Part shown: one piece after another, positions 45,771-55,507 of the stretch
Layout of the letters: every line of letters starts with the position of its first letter
Position numbering within the stretch: the first letter of the stretch is position 1
Assembly (NCBI GenBank): GCA_022826385.1
Contig: JAJDUZ010000053.1
Location: forward strand, 62,001-126,000
Source of the DNA: Silicimonas sp.
GTDB taxonomy: Bacteria; Pseudomonadota; Alphaproteobacteria; Rhodobacterales; Rhodobacteraceae
Direction of reading: 5' to 3'
Length of the DNA stretch: 64,000 nt
Program-made: the position numbers and the translations under genes
Notes under the pieces: model-generated
Databases searched by the model: none
Told to the model about the DNA's origin: nothing
What the model saw: only the letters and a program-made list of their open reading frames with translations

Positions 45771-46622
45771 TTACGCGCGGGACCAGGCGCGCTCGATGGC
45801 GCGGGCCAGGATCACGCCAGCGACATGGCGTTTGAAAGCGACGGGGCCGCGGTTGTCTTCGACCGGGTCGATATCGCCCAGCATCGCGGCAACGGCGGCT
45901 TTCACGGCGTCGGCGTCCACCGAGGTGCCGGTCAGCGCGGCGCCTGCGGCGTCGGAATAGATCGGCGTGTCGCTGAGATTGGTCATGGCGATCGAGGCGC
46001 TGGCGCAGGTGCCACCGTCTTTCACCAACTGCACGGCAGCGGCGGCGGTGGCATAGTCGCCAATCTTGCGCTTCTGCTTTTCATAGGCATAGCCGCCCGC
46101 AGGCTTCGCAAACGACACCGCGGTCAGAACCTCTTCATCCTCGCGGTCGGTCATATAGGCGGCTTCATAGAAGTCGCGCGCCTTGACGCTGCGCTCGCCA
46201 TCCGGGCCAACCAGTGTGAATTCGGCATCGAGGCACTGCATCAGCCCCGGCATGTCGTTGCCCGGGTCGCCGTTGGCGACATTGCCGCCGACCGTGCCCA
46301 TATAGCGGACCTGCGGATCCGCGATCTGCAAGGCCGCCTCGCGCATGATCGGCGCGGCTTCGGCGAGCCCAGCATGGTCGATTATCTCGGCCTGCGTGGT
46401 CATGGCACCGATGGTGATGGTGTCCCCGATGGTGATGCCGGTCAGTCCCGCCACATCCTGCATGTCGATGAGGTGCGGAACCTCGGCCATGCGCAGTTTC
46501 ATCATCGGTATCAGGCTGTGCCCGCCGGCCATGACACGGGCGTCGTCCCCGTGTTCCTGCAAAATGGCGATGACACCGGACAGATCCGTCGGGCGATAGT
46601 ATTCGAACGCCGCTGGAATCAT
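45771..46622 (-). CDS. coxM: CO dehydrogenase medium (FAD) subunit
   Basis: The 283-residue protein starts [16 protein letters not shown] at ATG 46622 (GGGAGGA 5 nt upstream). FAD-binding motifs [22 protein letters not shown] and [19 protein letters not shown] match the AGGHS and TxGG signatures of CoxM. It hands electrons to the respiratory chain. First structural gene of the coxMSL unit. Confidence 0.95.
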   Translation of the reverse strand: MIPAAFEYYRPTDLSGVIAILQEHGDDARVMAGGHSLIPMMKLRMAEVPHLIDMQDVAGLTGITIGDTITIGAMTTQAEIIDHAGLAEAAPIMREAALQIADPQVRYMGTVGGNVANGDPGNDMPGLMQCLDAEFTLVGPDGERSVKARDFYEAAYMTDREDEEVLTAVSFAKPAGGYAYEKQKRKIGDYATAAAAVQLVKDGGTCASASIAMTNLSDTPIYSDAAGAALTGTSVDADAVKAAVAAMLGDIDPVEDNRGPVAFKRHVAGVILARAIERAWSRA

Positions 46623-46732
46623 CAGCTCCTCCCTTATCAAGCAAATGTTCTGGCTGCCGGGAGGCCAGCACACGGTTGCATACAGAGGGAGCGGAAACTG
46701 TTTATTTGCTGGTTTTTTGCACGAAATGCGCG

Positions 46733-47866
46733 TCAGACCGCACGAACTGCGCCGGGGTCGGGGGCGAGGAAGGCCTGCACTTCTTTCAGCTTCGAGCGGC
46801 TCACCGGGGCGGGCGGCAGATTCTCGGCTTTGAAGGTGCAGCGGCCCTTGTCCTTGGTGCGTTCGAAGCGGGCAACCTTGTCGGGGTTCAGCACATAGCT
46901 GCGATGGACCTGCAGGAAGCCGCCATCGACCAGCCGCTTTCCGGCCTCGGTGATAGGCCAGACGCAGAAGTAGCGCTCGTCATCGGTATAGACCTGCGTG
47001 TAATGCCCGTCGGCCCGGACAAAGGCCACATCCTCGGCCCGGACAAAGACGCGATTGCCGTCGCTTTCACAAGGAATGGTCAGGCGGGTCGGCTCTGCCT
47101 CGGCGGTGGGGTCAGGGGGCGCGGGCGGGGCGTCGGCGGTGCCGGTGTCACCCACGGGAACAAGGTAGGTCGCGCTGACCCAAAGGAACGCGCCGAAGAT
47201 CACGAAGCTCGACAGGATGACGCCAAGGGCCATGACCTCGTTCGAGATCGTCGGCCCGAACTCTGTGATCTGCTCGACCGCAACGAAGTTGGTGCCCGCC
47301 ATCGCAAGGAAGTGCACCGCGACCACGGCGATGCTGAAACAGACGGTGCCGATGAAGATGTTGCGGTTGGTGCGCGTGGCATAGGCAACATAGAAGGCCA
47401 GAATGCAAAGCGCGATCGCCATGACCGAAGACAGCACCACGCCCAAGGGCGAATAGACCGCACGGCAGAGCTCGAGGCCGGACATGCCAAGGTAATGCAT
47501 CGCAAGGATGCCGCAGCCGACCAAGGCGCCTGCAAAGACGATGGTGCCGGTGGAGCGCTCGCGGAAATGCAGCAGCACCAGCGCGGCGGCGACAATCAGG
47601 ATGGCGATCAGCGCCGAAGCCAGCGTGATGGCCGCGTCGTAATAGAACAGGATCGGCAGTTGCAGGCCCAGCATGGCGACGAAATGCATCGACCAAATGC
47701 CGCCGCCAAGCGCGACGGCGCCAAGCGCTATGGCGATCTTGCGCTGGGCGATGGTCTTGGAGGACAGGTCCTTGGTCAGCGACAAGCCGGTAAAGCCTGC
47801 CACCAACGCCACGATGAACGACATCGCGACGAGCAAGCCGTTATGCTCGAACTCCGGGAACTCCAT
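46733..47866 (-). CDS. coxC: CoxC-like regulator: MHYT sensor domain plus LytTR DNA-binding domain
   Basis: The 377-residue protein has seven membrane helices with three MHYT-like repeats (WSMHFVAM, LAMHYLGM, VAVHFLAM) that may bind a metal and sense CO, O2 or NO. The C-terminal LytTR domain (about 270-370: VRADGHYTQVYTDDERYF, FLQVHRSYVLNPDKVARFER) binds DNA. Oligotropha CoxC and CoxH share this MHYT type. Start ATG at 47866 has a poor ribosome site. It lies 110 bp upstream of coxM and probably regulates it. Confidence 0.88.
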   Translation of the reverse strand: MEFPEFEHNGLLVAMSFIVALVAGFTGLSLTKDLSSKTIAQRKIAIALGAVALGGGIWSMHFVAMLGLQLPILFYYDAAITLASALIAILIVAAALVLLHFRERSTGTIVFAGALVGCGILAMHYLGMSGLELCRAVYSPLGVVLSSVMAIALCILAFYVAYATRTNRNIFIGTVCFSIAVVAVHFLAMAGTNFVAVEQITEFGPTISNEVMALGVILSSFVIFGAFLWVSATYLVPVGDTGTADAPPAPPDPTAEAEPTRLTIPCESDGNRVFVRAEDVAFVRADGHYTQVYTDDERYFCVWPITEAGKRLVDGGFLQVHRSYVLNPDKVARFERTKDKGRCTFKAENLPPAPVSRSKLKEVQAFLAPDPGAVRAV

Positions 47867-48004
47867 CCTGCATGATATGACCAAAGCTGAAATTATTGGC
47901 AAATCAAAAACCGCGGCGGGCTGACGCGGGCGTCCGCGCTCTCTCGCCACTTGGGGATGGGCAGGATATGCTGTCGTCCAAAGGTTGGAAGGGAGTCGCA
48001 TCGG

Positions 48005-49219
48005 ATGAAGGACGAAATCAAAACCGGCTTCGGCCCGTCGCTGGGCGCGTTTGACTGGGAAGACCCGTTTCGGCTGGTCGATCAGTTGGAGGAAGACGAA
48101 CGCCTCATCTCGGACGCGGCGCGCACCTTTGCGCAAACCAAGCTGTTGCCCCGGATCACCGAGGCCTATGCCAACGAGGTGATTGAACCGGGCATCTTCG
48201 CGGAAATGGGCGAAGCCGGGCTTCTGGGCACCACCATTCCCGAAGCGTTTGGCGGGCTGGGCGCTGGCTATGTCACCTATGGTCTGGTCGCCCGCGAGGT
48301 CGAGCGTGTCGACAGCGGCTATCGCTCGATGATGAGCGTTCAGTCGTCGTTGGTGATGTATCCGATCCACGCCTATGGCTCGGAGGAACAAAAGGCCAAG
48401 TACCTGCCGAAACTCGCCACGGGTGAATATATCGGCTGTTTCGGCCTGACCGAACCCGATGCCGGGTCTGACCCGGCGGGCATGAAGACCAAGGCCACCA
48501 AGACCGAGGGCGGCTATGTGCTGAACGGGTCGAAAATGTGGATTTCCAACAGCCCGATCGCGGATGTCTTCGTGGTCTGGGCCAAGTCCGAGGCGCATGG
48601 CGGCAAGATCCGCGGCTTTGTGCTGGAAAAGGGCATGAAAGGGCTTTCGACGCCCAAGATCGAAGGCAAGCTGAGCCTGCGCGCCTCGATCACCGGCGAG
48701 ATCGTCATGGAGAATGTCGAGGTTGGCGAAGACGCGCTTCTGCCGGGTGTCGAAGGGCTGAAGGGACCGTTTGGCTGTCTCAACCGGGCGCGCTATGGCA
48801 TTGCGTGGGGCACGATGGGCGCGGCCGAGGATTGCTGGCAGCGGGCCCATCGCTATGGCATGGACCGCAAGCAGTTTGGCCGGCCCTTGGCGCAGACCCA
48901 GCTCTTCCAGAAGAAACTGGCGGATATGCAGACCGAGATCGCCCTTGGCCTGCAGGCGGCGCTGCGTGTCGGGCGACTGATGGACGAGGGGCGGGCCGCG
49001 CCCGAGATGATCTCGCTGATCAAGCGGAACAATTGCGGCAAGGCGCTGGAGATCGCGCGCCATGCCCGCGACATGCATGGCGGCAACGGCATCGCGCAGG
49101 AGTTCCACGTAATGCGGCATGCGCAGAACCTTGAGACGGTGAACACCTATGAAGGGACGCATGACGTGCACGCCCTGATCCTTGGCCGGGCGCAAACCGG
49201 ATTGCAGGCGTTCTTCTGA
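48005..49219 (+). CDS. gcdH: Glutaryl-CoA dehydrogenase
   Basis: The 404-residue acyl-CoA dehydrogenase has [37 protein letters not shown], the GCDH-type [18 protein letters not shown] and a C-terminal catalytic Glu in [20 protein letters not shown]. It oxidatively decarboxylates glutaryl-CoA to crotonyl-CoA in lysine, tryptophan or glutarate breakdown. Divergent from coxC, 138 bp apart. Confidence 0.93.
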   Translation: MKDEIKTGFGPSLGAFDWEDPFRLVDQLEEDERLISDAARTFAQTKLLPRITEAYANEVIEPGIFAEMGEAGLLGTTIPEAFGGLGAGYVTYGLVAREVERVDSGYRSMMSVQSSLVMYPIHAYGSEEQKAKYLPKLATGEYIGCFGLTEPDAGSDPAGMKTKATKTEGGYVLNGSKMWISNSPIADVFVVWAKSEAHGGKIRGFVLEKGMKGLSTPKIEGKLSLRASITGEIVMENVEVGEDALLPGVEGLKGPFGCLNRARYGIAWGTMGAAEDCWQRAHRYGMDRKQFGRPLAQTQLFQKKLADMQTEIALGLQAALRVGRLMDEGRAAPEMISLIKRNNCGKALEIARHARDMHGGNGIAQEFHVMRHAQNLETVNTYEGTHDVHALILGRAQTGLQAFF

Positions 49220-49268
49220 TGGTGGCGGGGCTTGGCACCCTCCCACGTCATTCATATCGCACGCCGAG

Positions 49269-49283
49269 TTAAGGGAGGCTTAA
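49269..49283. promoter_or_regulatory. CtrA-type box (TTAA-N7-TTAA)
   Basis: TTAA GGGAGGC TTAA matches the full CtrA site and sits 142 bp before the 2-oxoacid dehydrogenase E1 start. The rest of the 205-bp gap shows only a doubtful 38-codon ORF from 49293. Confidence 0.45.
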
Positions 49284-49424
49284 GGTAACCAAATGTTTCG
49301 GGCAGTTTTGATCGCTTCCCCGGCCGTTTCCCGTCGCGCGACGCGTGGCCCCCTGCAGTTTACGACGATCAGCGTCGATGTTGCGCTGCCGTCACCCGTT
49401 TCCCGATAAGACAGGCAAAGCCCC

Positions 49425-51602
49425 ATGGACCGCGCCGCCATTGTCGAGGCCAACTTCCGCAAACGCCTGACCACCGGCGACTTGCCTGACGGCAACGTCC
49501 CTGCCGCCGGGTTGTCGCCCGAAGACGCCGTGTCGCTTTACCGGTCGCAAGTCCTCTGCCGCGCGCTGGATCTGGAAAGCCGCGACATGCAACGCGCGGG
49601 CGAGGGGTTCTATACCATCGGCTCCTCTGGCCACGAAGGCATGGCGGCTGTTGCCCATGCCTTGCGCTCGACCGACCCGGCTTTCCTGCACTACCGCGAT
49701 GGCGCCTTTCAGATCGCCCGCGCGGCCCAGGTCCCCGGCCAATCCCCCACTTGGGACATGCTGTTGAGTTTCGCCTGTTCCGTCGAGGATCCGATCTCAG
49801 GCGGGCGGCACAAGGTGCTGGGGTCGAAGGCCCTGAACATCCCGCCCCAGACCTCGACCATTGCCAGCCATTTGCCGAAAGCGGTGGGGGCTGCGTATTC
49901 GATCGGTCTGGCCAAACGAAACCCGCCCGAGCACCGGGCCTATCCCGAAGATGCAATCGTGCTTTGTGCGTTCGGGGATGCGTCGGCCAATCATTCGACC
50001 GCCCAGGGCGCGATCAATACGGCGGGTTGGACGGCCTATCAGAAAGTGCCGCTGCCCTTGCTTTTCGTGTGTGAAGACAATGGGATCGGGATCAGTGTTA
50101 AGACGCCCGAAGGCTGGATTGCGGCCAATTTTTCCGCCCGTCCCGGGCTGACCTATTTTCACGCGGACGGGCTCGATCTGTATGACACCTCCCGCGTTGC
50201 GGCCGAGGCGGCGGCCTTCGTGCGCGAGCGCAAACGGCCCGCCGTCCTGCATCTCAGGACCGTTCGGCTTTATGGACATGCCGGGGCGGATGTTCCGACG
50301 ACCTATCTGTCGAAAGCCGAGGTCGAACGCGACGAGGCTGACGATCCGCTGCTGCATTCGGCGCGGCTGTTGCACCAGAGCGGGGCGCTGAGCCTGGAAG
50401 ACGCGCTGCAGATTTACGACGAGACCCGCGCCCGCGTGTCTGCCGTGGCCGCCGAGGTGATCAAGCGCCCGCGTCTGCAAACCGCGGACCAGGTGATGGC
50501 AAGCCTGATCCCGCCCGCCCGGTCCGTTGCACCGTCGAATGGCCCGACGGCCGAGGCCCGCGCGGCAGCCTTCGGACCCGAGCTTGCCCTGCAATCCGAG
50601 CCGCAGCCGATGAGCAAGCTGTTGAACTGGGCGCTGACAGACCTGATGCTGGCGCATCCCGATGTGATTTGCATGGGCGAGGATGTGGGCCGGAAGGGCG
50701 GTGTCTATGGGGTCACGCAGCGGCTGATGCAGCGCTTTGGGGCCGACCGGGTGATTGACACGCTGCTGGATGAACAGTCGATCCTTGGTCTGGGTATCGG
50801 TCTGGCGCAAAACGGGTTCACGCCGATCCCCGAGATCCAGTTTCTGGCGTATCTGCACAACGCCGAAGACCAGTTGCGCGGCGAGGCGGCGACGCTGCCA
50901 TTCTTCAGTCAGGGCCAGTTCACCAACCCGATGGTCGTCCGCATCGCTGGGCTTGGCTATCAAAAGGGGTTTGGCGGGCATTTCCACAATGACAACTCGG
51001 TCGCTGTGTTGCGCGACATTCCGGGGTTGATCCTGGCCTGCCCGTCGAACGGGGCCGACGCCGTGGGCATGCTGCGCGAATGCGTCCGGCTTGCGCGCGA
51101 GGAGCAGCGCCTGGTCGTTTTCCTGGAACCAATCGCGCTTTATCCGATGCGGGATCTAATGCCGGGGGATGGCGGTTGGGTGGCCCCCTATCCGGCCTTG
51201 GGCGACCGGGTTTCGCTGGGCGAGGTCGGCGTGCATGGCACCGGCACCGATCTGGCGATCGTGAGTTTCGCCAATGGCTATCACCTGTCGCGTCAGGCGG
51301 CGTTGCAGTTGGAGGCGGACGGGGTCTCGACCCGCGTGATCGATCTCCGCTGGCTCAATCCCCTGCCGCAAGCGGCGCTGCTGGCGGCTGTCGCGGGGGC
51401 CGACCGCGTGTTGATCGTGGACGAGACGCGCGCGACGGGCGGTCTTTCCGAGGCATTGATGGCGTGTCTGGCCGAGGCAACTGATCTGCCAGTGTCGCGA
51501 CTGGCGGCCGAAGACAGCTTCATCGCGACCGGACCAGCTTATGGTGCGACGATGCCGTCGGTCGAAAGCATTCTTGCCGCTGCGCGGGCGGCCCTCTCAT
51601 GA
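49425..51602 (+). CDS. 2-oxoacid dehydrogenase E1, alpha and beta subunits fused
   Basis: The 725-residue protein joins an E1-alpha region (about 1-365; TPP motif GDASANHS ... CEDNGIGIS) to an E1-beta region (about 385-725; GEDVGRKGGVYGVTQRL, PIPEIQFLAY, VIDLRWLNPL). This resembles fused branched-chain or acetoin-type E1 proteins. No E2 or E3 is adjacent, so it must borrow them. Substrate unknown. A 4-nt overlap couples it to the malonyltransferase-like gene, an unusual partner. Confidence 0.9.
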   Translation: MDRAAIVEANFRKRLTTGDLPDGNVPAAGLSPEDAVSLYRSQVLCRALDLESRDMQRAGEGFYTIGSSGHEGMAAVAHALRSTDPAFLHYRDGAFQIARAAQVPGQSPTWDMLLSFACSVEDPISGGRHKVLGSKALNIPPQTSTIASHLPKAVGAAYSIGLAKRNPPEHRAYPEDAIVLCAFGDASANHSTAQGAINTAGWTAYQKVPLPLLFVCEDNGIGISVKTPEGWIAANFSARPGLTYFHADGLDLYDTSRVAAEAAAFVRERKRPAVLHLRTVRLYGHAGADVPTTYLSKAEVERDEADDPLLHSARLLHQSGALSLEDALQIYDETRARVSAVAAEVIKRPRLQTADQVMASLIPPARSVAPSNGPTAEARAAAFGPELALQSEPQPMSKLLNWALTDLMLAHPDVICMGEDVGRKGGVYGVTQRLMQRFGADRVIDTLLDEQSILGLGIGLAQNGFTPIPEIQFLAYLHNAEDQLRGEAATLPFFSQGQFTNPMVVRIAGLGYQKGFGGHFHNDNSVAVLRDIPGLILACPSNGADAVGMLRECVRLAREEQRLVVFLEPIALYPMRDLMPGDGGWVAPYPALGDRVSLGEVGVHGTGTDLAIVSFANGYHLSRQAALQLEADGVSTRVIDLRWLNPLPQAALLAAVAGADRVLIVDETRATGGLSEALMACLAEATDLPVSRLAAEDSFIATGPAYGATMPSVESILAAARAALS

Positions 51603-52630
51603 GGAAACGCGCGGTCGTGATCTGTCCAGGGCGCGGCAGTTACAACGCACCCGAGTTGGGCAGCCTCACGCGCGATTTTCCCGATGCGGCGATGCTCGCC
51701 CGCTTCGACCGCATCCGCGAGACGACCGGTCAGGCGACCCTGACCGCGCTGGACGGTGCCGAGACGTACCAGCCCGCGCGTCACAGCAAGGGCGATGCCG
51801 CGTCACCGCTGATCTTTGCCGGTGGTCTGGGGGACAGCCTGTGCCTTGATCCGGCAAAGGTCGAGGTTGTCGCCGTCACCGGGAATTCGATGGGGTGGTA
51901 CACGGCCCTTGCCGTTGCGGGGGCGGTCAGCCCCGAGACCGGGTTCGAGATTGCCAACGCGATGGGCACATTGATGGACGCTGAGGGGCAGGGCGGGCAA
52001 TTGGTTTACCCGCACATGTCCACCGACTGGCGCCCCGACCCGGATGAGAGAGCCCGGCTTCTGGCGCTTGTCGGAGAAATCGATTCGCGCCCAGCCCACC
52101 GCTTGGCCTTGTCCATCGATCTGGGGGGCGTGTTCGTTCTGGCTGGAAACGAGGCGGGGCTGCAGGCGTTCGAAGGCGCGGTGCCCGCACGCAACCAGAT
52201 GCCTTTTCGGCTGCCGTATCATGCGGCGTTCCACACGGACCTTGTATCCCCGATCTCGGATCAGGGTTTGGCGACCTTCAGCACAGAACGGTTCGGGCAA
52301 CCTCAGCTGCCGATGATCGATGGGCGGGGACATGTCTGGTGGCCCAAAGCCTCCAACCCCGCGGGGCTGCGGCACTATACGCTTGGGACGCAGGTGACCG
52401 AGCCTTACGATTTCGCGCGCGCCATCCAGACAGCGGCGCGCGAATTTGCCCCCGATCTCTTTATTCTGACGGGGCCGGGCTCGACGCTGGGCGGGGCTGT
52501 CGGGCAGTCGCTGGTCGGGATCGGCTGGGCGGGGCTTGTCGGGAAGAAAAGCTTCGACGCGCGGCAGGACACGGATCCGGTGCTGGTCTCGATGGGGCGC
52601 AAGGCACAGCGCGCCTTGGTCACCGCCTGA
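51599..52630 (+). CDS. Solo acyltransferase resembling malonyl-CoA:ACP transacylase
   Basis: The 343-residue protein keeps an acyltransferase layout: PGRGSYN in place of the usual PGQGxQ oxyanion motif, nucleophile Ser in VTGNSMGWYTALAVAG (GxSxG) and catalytic His in LPYHAAFHTDL. It diverges from FabD and lacks the typical Arg/Gln pattern, so the acyl group may not be malonyl. Coupling by ATGA to a 2-oxoacid dehydrogenase E1 hints that it transfers the acyl product of that enzyme. Function inferred only. Confidence 0.78.
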   Translation: MRKRAVVICPGRGSYNAPELGSLTRDFPDAAMLARFDRIRETTGQATLTALDGAETYQPARHSKGDAASPLIFAGGLGDSLCLDPAKVEVVAVTGNSMGWYTALAVAGAVSPETGFEIANAMGTLMDAEGQGGQLVYPHMSTDWRPDPDERARLLALVGEIDSRPAHRLALSIDLGGVFVLAGNEAGLQAFEGAVPARNQMPFRLPYHAAFHTDLVSPISDQGLATFSTERFGQPQLPMIDGRGHVWWPKASNPAGLRHYTLGTQVTEPYDFARAIQTAAREFAPDLFILTGPGSTLGGAVGQSLVGIGWAGLVGKKSFDARQDTDPVLVSMGRKAQRALVTA

Positions 52631-52644
52631 CGACGCGCTGACAC

Positions 52645-53424
52645 TCAGATGAAGAACATCGCCTGGCTGACGGCTGACCGGATCTGGTCGGGCGCATAGG
52701 GTTTGGTCACCAGGAATGCTGGTTCCGGGCCTTTGCCGGTCAGCAACCTCTCGGGGAACCCGGTGATAAAGACGACCGGTGTCATGGGATAAGATCGGAG
52801 AATGGTGGTCACCGTCTTGATGCCCGAGCCACCCTGCGCCAGTTCGATGTCGGAGAGGATCAGATCCGGTTCTTCGGTCTCGGTTAAGTCCAGCGCGTCT
52901 TTCTGCGTTTGTGCCGGGCCGATCACCGAATGCTCCATGTCGGTGACGAGTTTCGCGATGTCGGTTGCGACTGCAAGCTCGTCCTCGATAATCAAGACGC
53001 GGCCCGAGATCATGTTCGACAGGTCGGCGCGCGCAATCGTGATGAGCCCTTCCACATCCTGCGGTGACATCCGCAGGATCGACGCGATTTCCTGGTTCGT
53101 GAAGTCTTCGAGTGCGCTCAGGAGGAAGGCCTCGCGACTGCCGGGGGTCAGGCGTGACAGGTGCCGATGCGCGCGGATCAGATTGGTGGTCTTGTCGGCC
53201 TCGTCAAGGCTGCAGGCGTCCGTTCCGCGGGCGTCCTGAAGGGCACGAAACAGGGCAATGCGAAGATCGCAGTCCTCTGTTTTCAAGGCCAAACTGTCGT
53301 TCAAGACGTTGACCAGAGCCCGTTCGGCGAACCTGTCGCCAAGACGGCGATTGCCGCTCATCGCGCGCGCATAGCGCCTGAGATGCGAAAGGTGATCTGC
53401 AATTTCAGCGATATCTGGCTGCAT
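52645..53424 (-). CDS. phyR: PhyR-type response regulator (sigma-like domain plus receiver)
   Basis: The 259-residue protein has an ECF-sigma-like N terminus (about 1-130; ADHLSHLRRYARAMSGNRR, LSRLTPGSREAFLLSALEDF) and a C-terminal receiver (GRVLIIEDELAVATDIAKL, phosphoacceptor Asp in LILSDIELAQGGSG, FITGFPERLLTGKGPEPAFL, Lys in VTKPY). When phosphorylated, PhyR sequesters the anti-sigma factor NepR and frees EcfG for the general stress response. Start ATG at 53424. A NepR-like ORF lies opposite; no ecfG is here. Confidence 0.93.
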   Translation of the reverse strand: MQPDIAEIADHLSHLRRYARAMSGNRRLGDRFAERALVNVLNDSLALKTEDCDLRIALFRALQDARGTDACSLDEADKTTNLIRAHRHLSRLTPGSREAFLLSALEDFTNQEIASILRMSPQDVEGLITIARADLSNMISGRVLIIEDELAVATDIAKLVTDMEHSVIGPAQTQKDALDLTETEEPDLILSDIELAQGGSGIKTVTTILRSYPMTPVVFITGFPERLLTGKGPEPAFLVTKPYAPDQIRSAVSQAMFFI

Positions 53425-53542
53425 CTCTTTCACCTGAACTGGTCGTCGTCTGGTCCGCGACAGAGCCACGATTGGCACAGATCCGCTGCGGAAACGGGGC
53501 AAGTCAGCCGCGCAACCCCCTCCTTCGGAAGACCGCGGCGCG

Positions 53543-53785
53543 ATGGGCCGACCGGTTCGGAGAGCGTATGACGAGTTTGTTAACGAAGAATTGCAGGACC
53601 GTTTGGTGCAGGGTCTGGGTCAGGTTCCTAGGCGTGGGGGCGGCACGGCGACCTGCCGCCAGTCGTCAACATCAGACGGTCGTCATTCCGCGCGACGAGA
53701 TGCTGCCCGAACACATGGCGCTTTTGGTGCAGACGCGCTGACCTCCCACATATCAACTCAAAATTCACAATCCTCTGCCACATAG
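53543..53785 (+). pseudogene. NepR-like anti-sigma ORF, degenerate or mis-framed
   Basis: An 80-codon frame begins MGRPVRRAYDEFVNEELQDR, which fits the NepR helix pattern R-x2-YD-x3-NE-x-(V/L)-P-D-R-F with changes (Q for P, L for F). It lacks the usual upstream helix, and its C-terminal half looks non-coding. A second plus frame becomes coding-like from about 53680 (TVVIPRDEMLPEHMALLVQ), hinting at a frameshift. Being divergent from phyR supports the identity. The 53425-53886 interval holds no other gene that I can support. Confidence 0.45.
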
Positions 53786-53886
53786 GGGAGAGGGGGGAAG
53801 GGGTCTTCCCGGAGAGGGTGTGGGAGAACCCTTTGCCCAACACCTTCAGCGTCGCGCAATGTGGCGACACTGATCGGTCCGACGCT

Positions 53887-55296
53887 TCAGCTCTCGGATT
53901 TCAGGATCTTGCCGGGGTTCATGATGTTCTGCGGGTCGATCGCTTGTTTGATCGCCTGCATCGTGGCAAGCGCCGTCGGGGCTTCCTTGGGAAGCGATCC
54001 AATCTTTCCCTGGCCAATGCCATGCTCGCCCGAAATCGTCCCGTCCAGTTCGACGGCAAGGGTGCTGAGCCACGCAACGAAAGCGTCGCACCGGGCGCGC
54101 TCGTCCGCGTCGTTCATGTCAATCAGCAGTGTGCAGTGAAAATTACCGTCGCCCACATGCCCCAGAATGGGGCAGATCAGGTTCATCTCGGCCGCCTTGG
54201 CCTGCGACCGGCTGACCGCCTCGGCGAGGTTCGAGATCGGGACGCAGACGTCCGTCGCCACAGCTTCGGCCTCGGGACGCAAGCGTTTCAGGGCCCAATA
54301 GGCATCGTGGCGCGCCTGCCAAAGACGACTGCGCGCTTCTGCGTCGGCGGTCCACTCGAAGCCGGTGCCGCCTGCGTCCTCGGCGATCTCGCCGAAGGTC
54401 GCGGCCTGTTCGGCCACGCCGGCCTCGGAGCCGTGAAACTCCAGCAGCAAAAGTGGGGCGACCGGCAGGTCCAGTTTCGAATAGTCGTTCAGAGCGCCCA
54501 CGCTTTCGGCGTCGAGTAGCTCCATTCTGGCCACCGGCACACCCATCTGGATCGTCAGGATCACGGCATTGCAGGCGCTTTCCACGTCGGGAAAAGTGCA
54601 CCGGGCCGAGGACATGGCTTCGGGGATGCCATAAAGCCGCAGCGTGAGCTCGGTGATAATTCCAAGGGTTCCTTCCGAGCCGACCAGCAAACGTGTCAGG
54701 TCATACCCGGCCGAGGATTTGCGCGCCCGCCCCCCGGTGCGGATGATTTCACCGGATGGCAGCACCGCCTCCAACGCTAGGACGTTGTCCTTCATCGTGC
54801 CATAGCGCACGGCATTGGTGCCCGAGGCTCGCGTGGCGGCCATGCCCCCCAGCGAGGCATCGGCCCCCGGATCGATTGGAAAGAACAGCCCCGTGTCGCG
54901 CAGATATTCATTCAGCGCCTTGCGCGTGACGCCCGGCTGAACCACCACGTCGAGGTCTTCGGCATGAACATCCAGAACAGCGTTCATCTGACTGACATCA
55001 ATCGATATTCCGCCAGCGGGTGCGTTGACATGTCCCTCCAGCGAGGTGCCGGTTCCAAATGGGATCAGCGGGACATTGTGGTCGGCCGCGACCCGCACCA
55101 CCTCGGCCACCTCTTCGGTCGAATGGGTGAACACCACCGCGTCCGGCGGCTGGTTCTCGATCCATGTCGTGGTGTGGCCATGTTGCTCGCGGATCGCTTG
55201 CCCGGTTTGCAGGCGATCGCCAAAGCGCTGTTTCAGAATGCCGATCGCGGTTTCGATGCCGCTTTCGTTGCGAGGCAGTGGAAGAACTTGAACCAT
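53887..55296 (-). CDS. FAD-linked D-lactate dehydrogenase/glycolate-oxidase-type enzyme
   Basis: The 469-residue protein has an FAD_binding_4 domain (PLIPFGTGTSLEGHVNAPAGGISIDVS, GADASLGGMAATRASGTNAVRYGTMKDNV) and a C-terminal FAD-oxidase domain ending GTISGEHGIGQGKIGSL. It oxidises D-lactate or a similar 2-hydroxyacid and passes electrons to a quinone or cytochrome. A TTG at 55392 would add 32 residues without homology, so I chose the ATG at 55296. The palindrome TTACGCGGCGTAA lies upstream at 55403. Confidence 0.9.
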   Translation of the reverse strand: MVQVLPLPRNESGIETAIGILKQRFGDRLQTGQAIREQHGHTTTWIENQPPDAVVFTHSTEEVAEVVRVAADHNVPLIPFGTGTSLEGHVNAPAGGISIDVSQMNAVLDVHAEDLDVVVQPGVTRKALNEYLRDTGLFFPIDPGADASLGGMAATRASGTNAVRYGTMKDNVLALEAVLPSGEIIRTGGRARKSSAGYDLTRLLVGSEGTLGIITELTLRLYGIPEAMSSARCTFPDVESACNAVILTIQMGVPVARMELLDAESVGALNDYSKLDLPVAPLLLLEFHGSEAGVAEQAATFGEIAEDAGGTGFEWTADAEARSRLWQARHDAYWALKRLRPEAEAVATDVCVPISNLAEAVSRSQAKAAEMNLICPILGHVGDGNFHCTLLIDMNDADERARCDAFVAWLSTLAVELDGTISGEHGIGQGKIGSLPKEAPTALATMQAIKQAIDPQNIMNPGKILKSES

Positions 55297-55507
55297 GCGC
55301 AGACACTGCCGTGCCTGAAGAACAGGCGCAAGAGGCGGGCCATAGCGCCGGAATAAGCTGTTTTCTGACAATGCTTCGGAAAAATGCGGCAATTTCCTGC
55401 CGTTACGCGGCGTAAATCACGTTTCGCTGTCATTCTTTCGCCATCTTTCCCATGAATCGTGGCATGCGCGGCGCTGCCTGGCCGCCACCATGTGGGGACA
55501 TGAGAAA

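Noticed and set aside
49293-49409. 38-codon plus-strand ORF (MFRAVLIASPAVSRR...) after the CtrA box
   Set aside because: It begins only 10 nt after the box, has a weak ribosome site and no recognisable features. It could be real but cannot be supported.
53472-53741. Alternative plus frame across the NepR-like region
   Set aside because: Its N-terminal half is not coding-like; only the last 25 codons are. Treated as evidence of a possible frameshift rather than as a separate gene.
53795-53810. Short hairpin GGGAAG-GGGT-CTTCCC near the 3' side of the D-lactate dehydrogenase gene
   Set aside because: Only a 6-bp stem without a T-run, so there is not enough support for a terminator.
55403-55415. 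Palindrome TTACGCGGCGTAA upstream of the D-lactate-dehydrogenase-type gene
   Set aside because: Short, single copy and with no recognised regulator. It is mentioned with the gene but not called as an operator.
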